Positions 8,485 through 17,453 are shown, numbered from the stretch's first letter. The stretch: 64,000 bases of DNA from Tabrizicola soli (GCF_015999335.1 NZ_JAEACP010000018.1:52421-116420); one strand, 5' to 3'. Numbers and translations are program-made. Notes: generated from the sequence alone by a model not told the origin.

Positions 8485-9105
8485 TCAGCGCCGCCGGTCG
8501 CGCCGGGCGCTCATCGGCTGGAAGGCCACGCCGACATGGGCCTCGCAATAGGGCTTGCCGGGCAGGCTGGGCAGGCCGCAGAACCAGAAGTCGTCCGTCG
8601 CCGGATCGCCGATCGGCCATTTGCAGGTCCGCTCGGTCAGTTCCATCAGCGTCAGCTTCCGCGCCCGCTTCTCGACCTCGCGCACCGAGGCCAGCGCCTC
8701 GGGGCTGATCTCGTTCAGGCTCGGCTGCGGCGGCAGCGGCTGGCCGGCCGGGACGATGGCCTTGCGGACCGGCAGCGGCGTGACATTCGACACCGGCGCG
8801 GCCGCGGCGGCTGCCGGGGCGGCGGGCGAAGCCGGGGCCGGGCGCGGAGCCTCGGCACGGGGGGCGGCGGGCTCGGGCCGCGCCACGGGGTCCGGCCGGG
8901 GGGCGGCCGCGGCCGGGGCGGGGGTGGCCTGCGCCTCCTCTTCCTCCTCCTTGCCGCCGACGCGGTTCGACAGGCCCAGCCGGTGCACCTTGCCGATGAC
9001 CGCGTTGCGGGTCACGCCGCCAAGCTCCTTGGCGATCTGGCTGGCCGACTGGCCCTCGCCCCACATGCGCTTGAGCGTCTCGACGCGCTCGTCGGTCCAG
9101 GACAT
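8485..9105 (-). CDS. gcrA: GcrA family cell-cycle regulator
   Basis: A 206-aa protein beginning MSWTDERVETLKRMWGEGQ, the GcrA N-terminal DNA-binding domain, with SASQIAKELG and TRNAVIGKVHRLGLS forming the helix-turn-helix. A long Ala/Pro-rich linker (residues ~52-115) precedes a C-terminal domain with CKWPIGDPATDDFWFCG, the family's Cys pattern. In Caulobacter GcrA binds sigma-70 and methylated GANTC promoters to drive S-phase genes. Convergent with the AsmA gene; divergent from argD across 330 bp. A GANTC site (GACTC, 9380-9384) lies in that intergenic stretch, though one site is expected often by chance. Confidence 0.93.
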   Translation of the reverse strand: MSWTDERVETLKRMWGEGQSASQIAKELGGVTRNAVIGKVHRLGLSNRVGGKEEEEEAQATPAPAAAAPRPDPVARPEPAAPRAEAPRPAPASPAAPAAAAAAPVSNVTPLPVRKAIVPAGQPLPPQPSLNEISPEALASVREVEKRARKLTLMELTERTCKWPIGDPATDDFWFCGLPSLPGKPYCEAHVGVAFQPMSARRDRRR

Positions 9106-9435
9106 CTTGCTCTCCGGCTGGTCATTGACCGGCCCATACTATCCGCGCCGGGGCAGGGGCCGCAAGGGCGGCTGAACCCGGACGCCGCCGGGGAAAGACG
9201 CCCCTCCCGGCCGGGGCCCGGTGAAATTCCGCTTTACCGCGCCGATCCGCCCCGCTATGCCAGCGCCATGACCGCCTGGACCCGATACGCTGCCACCCTG
9301 CGCCGACGCAACCGCGTCTGACGCCGCGCAGCCTTCCGCCGTCATCCGCGCCGATCCCGGCGCACTCCTTCCCTCCGTTGACTCGGCCCCTGCCCTCGGG
9401 CACCCATTGGCCATATCCGTTCAAGGACCCCTGCC
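9106..9435. promoter_or_regulatory. gcrA/argD intergenic region with stem-loop
   Basis: This 330-bp gene-free interval separates divergent gcrA and argD. It contains the 17-codon Arg-rich open frame at 9268-9321, a 6-bp GC-rich stem-loop at 9348-9363 (GCGCCG-ATCC-CGGCGC) without a clear U-run, and one GANTC site at 9380-9384. The order (short Arg-rich frame, hairpin, argD) is what ribosome-mediated attenuation would need, but I cannot identify mutually exclusive hairpins with confidence. Confidence 0.4.
9268..9321 (+). CDS. Putative Arg-rich leader peptide upstream of argD
   Basis: A 17-codon open frame, MTAWTRYAATLRRRNRV, ends 114 bp before argD. Five of its 17 residues are Arg, including three consecutive codons (CGC CGA CGC) and another Arg two codons later. 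The next gene is an arginine-biosynthesis gene, and a GC-rich stem-loop follows 27 bp after the stop. This is the architecture of a leader peptide sensing charged tRNA-Arg. No strong ribosome-binding site precedes the ATG, and high-GC DNA makes Arg codons common, so this remains a hypothesis. Confidence 0.35.
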   Translation: MTAWTRYAATLRRRNRV

Positions 9436-10614
9436 ATGATCCCACCCGTCCTGCCGACCTACAACCGCGCGCCCCTCGCCTTCGTGAAGGGCGAGGGCAG
9501 CTGGCTGACCGCCGAGGACGGGCGGCGATACCTCGACCTCGGCTCCGGGATCGCGGTGAACGCGCTCGGCCACGCCCATCCCGCACTGGTCCAGACCCTG
9601 ACGGACCAGGCGCAAAAGCTCTGGCATGTGTCCAACGTCTACACGATCCCGGAACAGGAACGGCTGGCGCAACTCCTGACCGGGAACAGCTTCGCCGACA
9701 CCGTCTTCTTCACCAACTCCGGCACCGAGGCGGCCGAGCTCGCGATCAAGATGGCCCGCAAGTTCCATCACGACGCCGGCCACCCCGAGCGCACCGGGAT
9801 CGTCGCCTTCGAGGGCGCCTTCCACGGCCGCTCCACCGGCGCCATCGCGGCCGCCGGGTCCGAGAAGATGGTCAAGGGCTTCGGCCCGCTGATGCCCGGC
9901 TTCGTGCATTTGAAATGGGGCGACAGCGAAGGGGCCCGCGCGGCGATCACCAACGACACCTGCGCCGTGATCATCGAGCCGATCCAGGGCGAGGGCGGCA
10001 TCCGTGTCGTCCCCGACGCCGAGCTGAAGCTTCTGCGCGAGCTCTGCGACGAGACCGGCACGCTCCTGATCTTCGACGAGGTGCAATGCGGCATGGGCCG
10101 CACCGGGCGGCTCTTCGCGCATGAATGGGCGGGCGTGACCCCCGACATCATGATGGTCGCCAAGGGCATCGGCGGCGGCTTCCCCCTGGGCGCGGTGCTC
10201 GCCACCGAACGCGCCGCCTCCGGCATGACGGCGGGCACCCACGGCTCCACCTACGGCGGCAACCCGCTCGGCTGCGCGGTGGGCGCCAGGGTCGTCGAAC
10301 TGATCGCCGACCCCGCCTTCCTGGCCGAGGTCGCCCGCAAGGGTGCCCTGATGCGCCAGGGCCTGGAGAGCCTGGTCGCGCGCCACCCGGCGGTCTTCGA
10401 CTCCGTCCGGGGCGAGGGGCTGATGCTCGGCCTGAAATGCAAGCCCGCTCCCGCCGACGTGGTGAAGGCCGGCTACGAGGCCGGCGTCCTCACCGTCGCC
10501 GCCGCCGACAACGTGCTGCGCCTCCTGCCCGCGCTCAACATCCCCGACGCCGACATCGCCGAGGCGCTTGCCCGCCTCGACCAGGCCGCCGTCCGACTCG
10601 AAACCGCCCAGTGA
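9436..10614 (+). CDS. argD: Acetylornithine/succinyldiaminopimelate aminotransferase
   Basis: A 392-aa class III PLP aminotransferase matching ArgD over its whole length. Visible features are YLDLGSGIAVNALGH near the start, FFTNSGTEAAELAIK (phosphate binding), GAFHGRSTGAI, FDEVQCGMGRTG and the PLP-lysine motif VAKGIGGGFPLGA. It converts N-acetylglutamate semialdehyde to N-acetylornithine in arginine synthesis and can serve as DapC in lysine synthesis. It is followed after 77 bp by argF on the same strand, giving an argDF operon. The intergenic repeat at 10616-10667 lies between them. Confidence 0.95.
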   Translation: MIPPVLPTYNRAPLAFVKGEGSWLTAEDGRRYLDLGSGIAVNALGHAHPALVQTLTDQAQKLWHVSNVYTIPEQERLAQLLTGNSFADTVFFTNSGTEAAELAIKMARKFHHDAGHPERTGIVAFEGAFHGRSTGAIAAAGSEKMVKGFGPLMPGFVHLKWGDSEGARAAITNDTCAVIIEPIQGEGGIRVVPDAELKLLRELCDETGTLLIFDEVQCGMGRTGRLFAHEWAGVTPDIMMVAKGIGGGFPLGAVLATERAASGMTAGTHGSTYGGNPLGCAVGARVVELIADPAFLAEVARKGALMRQGLESLVARHPAVFDSVRGEGLMLGLKCKPAPADVVKAGYEAGVLTVAAADNVLRLLPALNIPDADIAEALARLDQAAVRLETAQ

Positions 10615-10615
10615 T

Positions 10616-10667
10616 CTTCCTCTTGGTGCAAATACTCCACGGGGGTCCGGGGGTGTGAAACCCCCGG
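10616..10667. repeat. ATACTCC/GGGGGT intergenic element, copy 1
   Basis: A ~51-bp element beginning CTTCCTCTTGG, continuing AAATACTCCACGGGGGT and ending in a GGGGGT-GTGAA-ACCCCC hairpin. A near-identical copy is at 32535-32584. Both copies lie between two rightward genes, immediately after a stop codon. Such elements are frequent in Rhodobacterales intergenic DNA as far as I recall; function is unknown. Confidence 0.75.
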
Positions 10668-10691
10668 CCGCCGCCAGCAAAGCGAAACGCC

Positions 10692-11618
10692 ATGAACCAC
10701 TTCCTCGACATCCACAAGACCAGCCCGGCCGACCTGCGGGTCATGATCGACAACGCCCAGGCGATGAAGACCGCCCGCAACGGCCGCCCCAAGGGCTCGC
10801 CCGACGACGAGACGCCGCTTCAGGGCCGCATGGTCGCGCTGATCTTCGAGAAACCCTCGACCCGCACCCGCGTCAGCTTCGACGTAGGCGTGCGGCAGAT
10901 GGGCGGCGAGACCATGGTGCTCTCCGGCAAGGAAATGCAGCTCGGCCACGGCGAGACCATCGCCGACACCGCCCGGGTGCTCTCGCGCTACGTCGACCTG
11001 ATCATGATCCGCACCTTCGAGGAAGCGACCCTCCTCGAGATGGCCGAGCACGCCACCGTCCCGGTGATCAACGGCCTGACCAACCGCACCCATCCCTGCC
11101 AGATCATGGCCGACGTGATGACATACGAGGAGCACCGCGGCCCGATCCGGGGCAAGAAGGTGGTCTGGTGCGGCGACGGCAACAACGTCGCGGCCTCCTT
11201 CCTGCACGCCGCCGGGCAGTTCGGCTTCGACTTCACCTTCACCGGCCCCGAGACGCTGGACCCCGAGGACAAGTTCGTCGCCTTCGCCCGCGAGAAGGGC
11301 TCGAAGGTCACCATCCAGCGCGACCCCTTCACCGCCGTCGAGGGCGCGGACCTGGTGGTGACCGACACCTGGGTCTCGATGCACGACCCGGAATCGGCCA
11401 AGGAACGCCGGCACAACCAGCTGCGCCCCTACCAGGTGAACGAGCAGCTGATGAGCCGGGCCAGGCCCGATGCCCTCTTCATGCATTGCCTGCCCGCGCA
11501 TCGCAACGACGAGGCGACCAGCGCGGTGATGGACGGGCCGCATTCGGTGATCTTCGACGAGGCCGAGAACCGCCTGCACGCCCAGAAGGCCGTCATGCGC
11601 TGGTGCCTCGGCCTCTAG
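10692..11618 (+). CDS. argF: Ornithine carbamoyltransferase
   Basis: A 308-aa protein with the carbamoyl-phosphate-binding signature [14 protein letters not shown] (residues ~56-69), [11 protein letters not shown] in the hinge, and the ornithine-side motifs TDTWVSM and [11 protein letters not shown] (catalytic Cys). It condenses ornithine and carbamoyl phosphate to citrulline in the arginine pathway. Length and motifs are standard for anabolic OTCase. It follows argD by 77 bp and is followed at once by a double palindrome (11625-11670) that may end the transcript. Confidence 0.96.
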   Translation: MNHFLDIHKTSPADLRVMIDNAQAMKTARNGRPKGSPDDETPLQGRMVALIFEKPSTRTRVSFDVGVRQMGGETMVLSGKEMQLGHGETIADTARVLSRYVDLIMIRTFEEATLLEMAEHATVPVINGLTNRTHPCQIMADVMTYEEHRGPIRGKKVVWCGDGNNVAASFLHAAGQFGFDFTFTGPETLDPEDKFVAFAREKGSKVTIQRDPFTAVEGADLVVTDTWVSMHDPESAKERRHNQLRPYQVNEQLMSRARPDALFMHCLPAHRNDEATSAVMDGPHSVIFDEAENRLHAQKAVMRWCLGL

Positions 11619-11624
11619 GGCCAG

Positions 11625-11670
11625 CGATTTCCGAACGGAAATCGGCCCGGAATTCGACTTCGAATTCCGG
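11625..11670. repeat. Double palindrome after argF
   Basis: Two palindromes seven bases after the argF stop: 11625-11644 (CGATTTCCG-AA-CGGAAATCG) and 11647-11670 (CCGGAATTCGA-CTTCGAATTCCGG). The layout equals the TTCGAA pairs elsewhere in the window. Here the position would suit a terminator, though there is no U-run. Confidence 0.65.
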
Positions 11671-11740
11671 CGCCCGGCCCAAGGCGGCGGCTTGACAAGG
11701 CGGGCGTGGCACCGGACCCTTTCCGGCAAAGGAGGCCCCC

Positions 11741-12235
11741 ATGCACCGCCGCTCCGTCGCCGTCTTCGACCGTTTCCTCGCGACCCTCGCCGTGATCCTC
11801 GACAAGGCCGAGGCGCATTGCGAGGCCCGCAGGATCAAGCCCGAGGTCATCCTCGCCGCCCGGCTCTTTCCCGACATGTTCCCGCTGACCCGCCAGGTCC
11901 AGCTTGCCTGCGACTTCGCCGCGCGCGGCACCGCCCGGCTGGCGGGGCAGGAGCCGAAGTCCTTCCCCGACCACGAGGTCAGCTTCGCCGAGCTGAAAGG
12001 CCGCATCGCCGCCGCGCGCGGCTACATGGGCGGCTTCCAGCCCGCCGACTTCGCCCATGCCGACACGCGCGAGGTGCATTTCAAGGCCGGGGGCCGCGAC
12101 ATGGTGCTGAAGGGCGACGAATTCCTGTCCTTCTACGCCCTGCCGCAGTTCTTCTTCCACCTGGCCACCGCCTACGACATCCTGCGCCACAACGGGGTCG
12201 AGCTCGGCAAGCGCGACTACATGGGCGCGCCCTGA
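11741..12235 (+). CDS. DUF1993 family protein
   Basis: A 164-aa soluble protein of the DUF1993 family, a DinB-like four-helix bundle group. Conserved-looking elements are the N-terminal FDRFLATLAVILDKAEAH, LFPDMFPLTRQVQLACDFA and the C-terminal QFFFHLATAYDILRHNGVELGKRDYMG. No signal peptide or membrane segment. The function is unknown; the DinB-like fold often binds metals or thiols, but no activity is shown for this family. It follows argF by 122 bp and is separated from it by palindromes, so probably has its own promoter. Confidence 0.85.
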   Translation: MHRRSVAVFDRFLATLAVILDKAEAHCEARRIKPEVILAARLFPDMFPLTRQVQLACDFAARGTARLAGQEPKSFPDHEVSFAELKGRIAAARGYMGGFQPADFAHADTREVHFKAGGRDMVLKGDEFLSFYALPQFFFHLATAYDILRHNGVELGKRDYMGAP

Positions 12236-12275
12236 CCTCCCGGCGCCCCCGGGCCGGGAAGTCCGCCGCCCCGTC

Positions 12276-13478
12276 TCAGGCGGCCCGCGCCTCGGGCAGG
12301 ATCCGCGCCGCATCCGCATCCGCGGCCCGCGCGGCGAGGAAGGCCACCACCACCAGCAGGACCGAGAGCCCGGCATAGGTCGGCCGGAAGCCCAGATGCT
12401 CGGCCAAAAAACCGATCGAGGACGGCGCCACCAGGATGCCCGAGTAGCCCACCATGGTCACGATCGAGATCGCGCTGGCCGCCGGCAGGCGCGGATGGTT
12501 GCCCGCGGCCGAGAACAGGACCGGCACCATGTTCGCCACCCCGAGGCCCGCCAGCGCGAAACTGGCGATCGCCACCCCGTCGAAGGGTGCCAGCGCCCCG
12601 CCCATCAGCCCGGCCGCCCCGATCATCCCCGACAGCCGCAGCGTCCGCACCGCGCCACAGCGGTTGCGCACCGTATCGCCCAGGAAACGCATCGCCGCCA
12701 TGGCCCCGGCGAAGAAGGCGAAGCCCAGGCCCGAGACGAAGGCATCCGCCCCCAGCTCCTTCTGCAGATAGATCGCCGCCCAGTCCAGCACCGCGCCTTC
12801 CGGCACCATCGAGAACAGCGCGAGGAAGCCCAGAAGCCAGACATGCAGATCCCTGGGGAAAAGCCGCGTCCGCTGCGCCGGGGCGCGGGCCACCGCCCCG
12901 GCCAGCCGGGCGCGGGGGCTGTCGGGCAGCAGGAAGGGCATCGCCCCCAGGACCAGCACCGCCACCACCCCTGCCGTCGCCAGCGCCTGCGCCTCGGCCC
13001 CCCGGACGGCGATGAGGTAGCTCCCGGCCGAGCCGCCGATGAAGCCGCCAAGGCTCCAGAACCCGTGGCTCGAGGACATGATCGCCTTGTGCAGCCGCCG
13101 CTCGACCTCGACCGCCTGGGCGTTCATCGCCACATCCATGCAGCCCGCCATCGCGCCGAAAACCGCCATGGACAGCGCCAGAAGCCAGAGGTTCGGCGAA
13201 AAGACCACCATCGGCAGCACCGGGACCAGCGCCAGCGAGAACCAGGCCAGCACCCGCCGCCCGCCATGGGCCGAGATCAGCCGCCCCGCGAAGATCATCG
13301 CCGAGACCGCGCCCAGGCCCAGGACCAGGATCAAGAGGCCCAGGACGGATTCCGTCACCCCGTGGCGCGGCAGGAGCAGGGGGATCTGCGGCGCCCAGGC
13401 CCCCATGACGAAGCCGTTCGCCAGGAACATGGCCGCCACCGCCCACCGCGCCCGCCGCGCCTGCCTGTCCGTCCGCAT
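12276..13478 (-). CDS. MFS transporter
   Basis: A 400-aa permease with about 12 membrane segments. The loop after TM2 carries AGRLISAHGGRRVL, the MFS motif A equivalent. NGFVMGAWAPQIPLLL in TM1 and SSSHGFWSLGGFIGG in TM5 resemble the YbjJ-type subfamily. The substrate is unknown; efflux or sugar transport are both possible. I chose the ATG at 13478, preceded by AGGGGCGG, rather than the GTG five codons upstream. The gene is convergent with the DUF1993 gene and lies downstream of hrpB behind a double palindrome. Confidence 0.86.
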   Translation of the reverse strand: MRTDRQARRARWAVAAMFLANGFVMGAWAPQIPLLLPRHGVTESVLGLLILVLGLGAVSAMIFAGRLISAHGGRRVLAWFSLALVPVLPMVVFSPNLWLLALSMAVFGAMAGCMDVAMNAQAVEVERRLHKAIMSSSHGFWSLGGFIGGSAGSYLIAVRGAEAQALATAGVVAVLVLGAMPFLLPDSPRARLAGAVARAPAQRTRLFPRDLHVWLLGFLALFSMVPEGAVLDWAAIYLQKELGADAFVSGLGFAFFAGAMAAMRFLGDTVRNRCGAVRTLRLSGMIGAAGLMGGALAPFDGVAIASFALAGLGVANMVPVLFSAAGNHPRLPAASAISIVTMVGYSGILVAPSSIGFLAEHLGFRPTYAGLSVLLVVVAFLAARAADADAARILPEARAA

Positions 13479-13579
13479 GATCCGCCCCTGCACCTTCAGC
13501 GCCTGTCATAGGCCGGACGCGGGGCAGGGGGAAGGCCCGGCCGATCACCGGCTGTTGCAGGCTTGAAAGGAAGCGCCGC

Positions 13580-13623
13580 CAAAATCCTTCGAAGGATTTT
13601 GCAAAAGTTTTCGAAAACTTTTG
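13580..13623. repeat. TTCGAA double palindrome, copy 2
   Basis: Two perfect 22-bp palindromes: 13580-13601 centred on CCTTCGAAGG and 13602-13623 centred on TTTTCGAAAA. These are the same units as at 5165-5208 in reverse order. The copy begins four bases after the hrpB stop, where it could act as a terminator for hrpB. Confidence 0.8.
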
Positions 13624-13627
13624 CGCG

Positions 13628-16153
13628 TCACGTGCCGCGCGGTTTCGCCCGCAGCGTCGGTTCCGCCTGCGTCGGGTCCTCGGGCCAGGGGTGGCGCGGA
13701 TAGGCCCCGCGCATGTCCTTGCGCACATCGGCATAGGAGGTCGCCCAGAACCGCGGCAGGTCGGTCGTGACCTGCACCGGGCGCTGCGCCGGGGACAGCA
13801 GCGTCACCCGCAAGGGCAGGCGTCCGACGCCCACCACCGGATGCGCCGTCACCCCGAACATCTCCTGCAGGCGGACCTCGATCGCCGGGACCGCGCCGTC
13901 ATAATCGATCGGCACCTTCCGCCCCAGGGGGGTCTCGAAACTGGCCGGGACCAGCCGGTCCATCGTGGCCAGCCGGTCCCAGCCGAGCAGCCCCTGCAGC
14001 GCCGGAACCAGGTCGAAGCCGCGGATCTCCGCCTCGGTCCTGACGCCGGTCAGATGCGGCAGCAGCCAGTCCTCCGCCGTCGCCAGAAGGTCGGCGTCCT
14101 CGATCCCCGGCCAGCCCTCGCCCCGCGCAAGCCGGGCCCGCGCCCGCAGCCGCCGCGCGGCGGGCGACCAGGGCAGGCCGATGAGCCGCAGCCCTTCCAG
14201 CGCCGCCGTCGCCACCGCCTCGGGCGGCGCGTCCCAATGCCGGTCGTCCAGCACCAGCGCCCCCAGCCGCTCCTGCCGCCGCGTCAGGACCCGTCCCTCG
14301 CGCTTCGACCATTCGCAGCGGCTCTCCCAGCGGATGCGGTCGGCATGGAGGCCACGGACCTCGGCCTCGGAGATTGCCACCGCCTGCCGCACGGTCGCCT
14401 CGCGCGCATCGCCGTCCAGGTCGGTCGCCACGATCAGCCGCGCCCCGGAGAGGGCCAGCCCGGCCGCCATCGCCGCGCCCTTGCCGCCCGAGAGCACCCA
14501 GCGCGGCGCCTCGCCCTTCCGCCGCAACCCGATCCGGTCGGGATAGGCCAGCGCCGCCATCTCGGCCAGCGAATGGCCGCCCGGCAGGCCCCCCCTCTGG
14601 GTGCCCTGCGTCGATCCTCGCGCTGCGTTGGCCACGTTGCGGCTCCCCTCCCCCCGGTGGGGAGGGGATGGGGGAGGGGGGCTTGCCGCACTTAGCCCCC
14701 GCGCCGCCGCCGCCAGCCGTTTCGCCTCGGCCCGGATCCGCTCCACCACGCCCCGGTCCGCCTCGGGGCCGGGCCGCGCGATCGCCTGCAGCCGCAGCGC
14801 CAGATCCGGCCCCGCCCCGCGCAGGGGATCGCGTTCCGCCAGCAGCGCGGCCAAGGTCGCCGCCTCCGGCCCGGCCACGGCCAGCATATGCGCCAGCCGC
14901 GGATGCAGCGGCAGCCCGGCCAGCCGTCGCCCATGCGGCGTGATGCGCCCCTGCGCGTCCAGCGCACCCAGGCCCATGAGCAGCGCCCGCGCCTCGGCCA
15001 GCGGGCCGGGCGGCGGCGGCGTCAGGAAGGGCAGGTCCGCGCCGCCCCACAGCGCCAGTTCCAGCGCCAGCCCCGCCAGATCCGCCACCTCGATCTCGGC
15101 CGGCGGGAAGGGGGCCAGCCCGCCCTCCTCCCCCTTCGTCCAGAGCCGGTAGCAGACCCCCTCGGCCACCCGCCCGGCCCGCCCCCGGCGCTGCTCGGCC
15201 TCGGCCCTGGTCACCCGTTCCGTGACCAGCCGCGACATGCCCGAGTTCGGATCGAACCGCGCCCGCCGCGCCCGGCCCGCATCCACCACCACGCGGATGT
15301 CCGGCAGCGTCAGCGAGGTCTCGGCGATCGAGGTGGCCAGCACCACCTTGCGCCCCTCGGCCGGGGTCAGGGCCGCGCGCTGCGCCGCAAAGTCCATCGC
15401 GCCGTACAGCGGCCGCAGCGCCACGCCGGGCAGGTCGCGCAACAGCGCCTCGACCCGCCGGATCTCGCCCTCGCCCGGCAGGAAGACCAGCACCCCGCCC
15501 CCAAAGTCCTTGGCGGTCTCCGCCAGCGCCGCCCGCACCGCGCCCGCGACCACCGCCTCCAGCCGCATCGACGCATCCGGCGGCCGCGGCAGCCAGCGCG
15601 TCCCGACCGAGAAGGCCCGCCCTTCCGAGGTCACGACCGGCGCTTCCCCCATCAGCGCCGCGACCGGGCCCGCGTCCAGCGTGGCCGACATGACCAGAAG
15701 CTTCAGGTCCTCGCGCAGCGCCCCCCGCACCTCCAGGCACAGCGCCAGGCCGAGGTCGGCGTTCAGGCTGCGCTCGTGGAACTCGTCGAAGATCACCAGG
15801 CCGACGCCCGCCAGCTCCGGATCGGACTGCAGCATCCGCGTCAGGATCCCCTCGGTCACCACCTCGATCCGCGTCTCGGCCGAGACCTTCGCCTCGCCCC
15901 GGATCCGGTAGCCCACCGTCGCCCCGACCCGCTCGCCCAGCGTCTCGGCCATCCGTTCGGCCGCGGCGCGGGCCGCCAGCCGCCGCGGCTCCAGCATCAC
16001 GATCCGCCCCTTGACCAACCCCCGCGCCAGCAGGTCCAGCGGCACGACGGTCGTCTTCCCGGCGCCCGGCGGGGCCTGCAGCACGGCCATCCCGCGCGAT
16101 GCCAGCGCATCGGCAAGGTCTGGCAGGATGGAGGTGACGGGCAGGTCGGCCAT
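13628..16153 (-). CDS. hrpB: ATP-dependent helicase HrpB
   Basis: A DExH-box helicase of 841 aa. Motif I is QAPPGAGKTT (residues ~27-36), motif II IFDEFHERS and motif III MSATLD; the helicase-C domain has ATSIAETSLTLPDIRVVVD and EQRRGRAGR. The HrpB C-terminal domain includes AYPDRIGLRR and ends with the family's PLRVTLLSPAQRPVQVTTDLP-like stretch. Cellular role in bacteria is poorly defined (RNA remodelling). Residues ~488-520 (SPPPPSPPHRGEGS and following) interrupt the region just before AEMAALAYPDRIGL; this segment reads like a translated GC-rich repeat inserted in frame. The start at 16153 gives MADLPVTSILPDL, as in homologues. Confidence 0.92.
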   Translation of the reverse strand: MADLPVTSILPDLADALASRGMAVLQAPPGAGKTTVVPLDLLARGLVKGRIVMLEPRRLAARAAAERMAETLGERVGATVGYRIRGEAKVSAETRIEVVTEGILTRMLQSDPELAGVGLVIFDEFHERSLNADLGLALCLEVRGALREDLKLLVMSATLDAGPVAALMGEAPVVTSEGRAFSVGTRWLPRPPDASMRLEAVVAGAVRAALAETAKDFGGGVLVFLPGEGEIRRVEALLRDLPGVALRPLYGAMDFAAQRAALTPAEGRKVVLATSIAETSLTLPDIRVVVDAGRARRARFDPNSGMSRLVTERVTRAEAEQRRGRAGRVAEGVCYRLWTKGEEGGLAPFPPAEIEVADLAGLALELALWGGADLPFLTPPPPGPLAEARALLMGLGALDAQGRITPHGRRLAGLPLHPRLAHMLAVAGPEAATLAALLAERDPLRGAGPDLALRLQAIARPGPEADRGVVERIRAEAKRLAAAARGLSAASPPPPSPPHRGEGSRNVANAARGSTQGTQRGGLPGGHSLAEMAALAYPDRIGLRRKGEAPRWVLSGGKGAAMAAGLALSGARLIVATDLDGDAREATVRQAVAISEAEVRGLHADRIRWESRCEWSKREGRVLTRRQERLGALVLDDRHWDAPPEAVATAALEGLRLIGLPWSPAARRLRARARLARGEGWPGIEDADLLATAEDWLLPHLTGVRTEAEIRGFDLVPALQGLLGWDRLATMDRLVPASFETPLGRKVPIDYDGAVPAIEVRLQEMFGVTAHPVVGVGRLPLRVTLLSPAQRPVQVTTDLPRFWATSYADVRKDMRGAYPRHPWPEDPTQAEPTLRAKPRGT
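14590..14695. repeat. Repeat-like in-frame insertion inside hrpB
   Basis: This stretch within hrpB holds CCCCTCCCCCCGGTGGGGAG and a following GGGGAGGGG run, forming a GC-rich hairpin. On the minus strand it reads SPPPPSPPHRGEGS and on to GLPGG. HrpB proteins normally run directly from the EAKRL helix to AEMAALAYPDR, so about 33 extra residues appear to come from insertion of a short repeat without breaking the frame. Confidence 0.5.
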
Positions 16154-16191
16154 GCCCCGCTTATGGCGCGGCGACCCGGCCAAGGCCAGCG

Positions 16192-16239
16192 CCGGAGGGG
16201 TCTAAAATTTTTCGTCGAAAAAATTTTAGACCCCTCCGG
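16192..16239. repeat. Long inverted repeat between hrpB and meaB
   Basis: Arms of about 22 bp (16192-16213 and 16217-16239, starting CCGGAGGGGTCTAAAATTTTT) around a three-base loop with one unpaired A. It lies between divergent genes, so it would be in 5' leaders and not at a 3' end. Composition is related to the AT-cored palindromes elsewhere in the window. Confidence 0.75.
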
Positions 16240-16301
16240 TCGCCCCACCCCCCTCGCCAAGCCCGCGTCCTTCCGGCAATAAGACGGAAACGAGAGGCCC
16301 C

Positions 16302-17279
16302 ATGGACATCACCGAACGCGCCCGACTGATCCGTTCCGGCGACCGCCGGGCGCTGGCCCGCGCCATCACCCTGGTCGAAAGCGCGCGTCCCGACCACCGG
16401 GACGAGGCGCTGGCCCTCCTCTCCGCCCTGCGCGAGCCCCGGCGCGAGGCGCTGCGGATCGGCCTCTCCGGCACCCCCGGCGTCGGCAAGTCCACCTTCA
16501 TCGAGGCTTTCGGCCTGATGCTCACCGGACAGGGCCTGAAGGTCGCCGTCCTCGCCGTCGACCCGTCCTCGGCCCGCTCCGGCGGCTCGATCCTCGGCGA
16601 CAAGACCCGGATGGAGCGCCTCTCGCGCGATCCCGACGCCTTCATCCGCCCCTCGCCCAGCCAGAGCCAGCTCGGCGGCGTCGCCCGCCGCACGCGTGAG
16701 GCGGTGGCGCTCTGCGAGGCGGCGGGTTTCGACGTGGTACTGATCGAAACCGTGGGCGTCGGCCAAAGCGAAACCGTGGTGGCGCAGCTTTCCGACCTCT
16801 TCCTCCTCCTCCTCGCCCCGGCCGGCGGCGACGAATTGCAGGGGGTCAAGCGCGGCATCATGGAGATGGCCGACCTGATCCTGGTCAACAAGGCGGATGG
16901 CGACCTGAAGCCGGCGGCGCTACGCACCGTGGCCGATTACGCGGGCGCGCTGCAACTCCTGCGCCACCGGCCGCAGGACCCGCCCGGCTTTCCCAAGGCG
17001 ATGCCGGTCTCGGCCCTGGAGTCCGCGGGGCTGGCGAAGGCCTGGGAGGAGATGCAGGCCCTGACCGCCTGGCGCAAGGCGCAGGGCCAATGGGACCGCG
17101 CCCGCGCCGACCAGGCCCGGCACTGGTTCGAGGAAGAGGTCCGCCAGGGCCTCCTCGCCGCCCTCGCGCGCGAGCCGCAGAAGGGCCTGATGGCCGGCCT
17201 CGGCGACCGCGTGGCGTGCGGCGACCTCGCACCCGAGGCGGCGGCGGCCGAGATGCTGCGCCTGCTCGGCCGGACCTGA
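16302..17279 (+). CDS. meaB: Methylmalonyl-CoA mutase-associated GTPase MeaB (ArgK family)
   Basis: A 325-aa G3E P-loop GTPase. Walker A is LSGTPGVGKSTFIEAFG (residues ~52-68), followed by AVDPSSARSGGSILGDKTRM (switch region), a Walker-B-type IETVGVGQSE and NKADGDL for guanine specificity. MeaB protects and reactivates adenosylcobalamin-dependent methylmalonyl-CoA mutase in propionyl-CoA metabolism. Older annotations call it LAO/AO transport ATPase (ArgK). The mutase genes are not in this window, although a ScfR-type regulator at 39.7 kb belongs to a family that often controls propionyl-CoA genes. Divergent from hrpB. Confidence 0.93.
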   Translation: MDITERARLIRSGDRRALARAITLVESARPDHRDEALALLSALREPRREALRIGLSGTPGVGKSTFIEAFGLMLTGQGLKVAVLAVDPSSARSGGSILGDKTRMERLSRDPDAFIRPSPSQSQLGGVARRTREAVALCEAAGFDVVLIETVGVGQSETVVAQLSDLFLLLLAPAGGDELQGVKRGIMEMADLILVNKADGDLKPAALRTVADYAGALQLLRHRPQDPPGFPKAMPVSALESAGLAKAWEEMQALTAWRKAQGQWDRARADQARHWFEEEVRQGLLAALAREPQKGLMAGLGDRVACGDLAPEAAAAEMLRLLGRT

Positions 17280-17453
17280 CTTGCGGCCTGCCCTTCTCCC
17301 GGATACGCCCGCCGGAGGCAGCCGAGGCTTCCGCCGGATCGGCCGCCTGACCGCTTGACGTCGCCCGCAATTCCCCTTACACGCCCCCAATCGAATTCGA
17401 AGGTCGGGGATTCCCCGCCTTCCCCCGCTTTGACGAACCGAAGGAACACCGCA

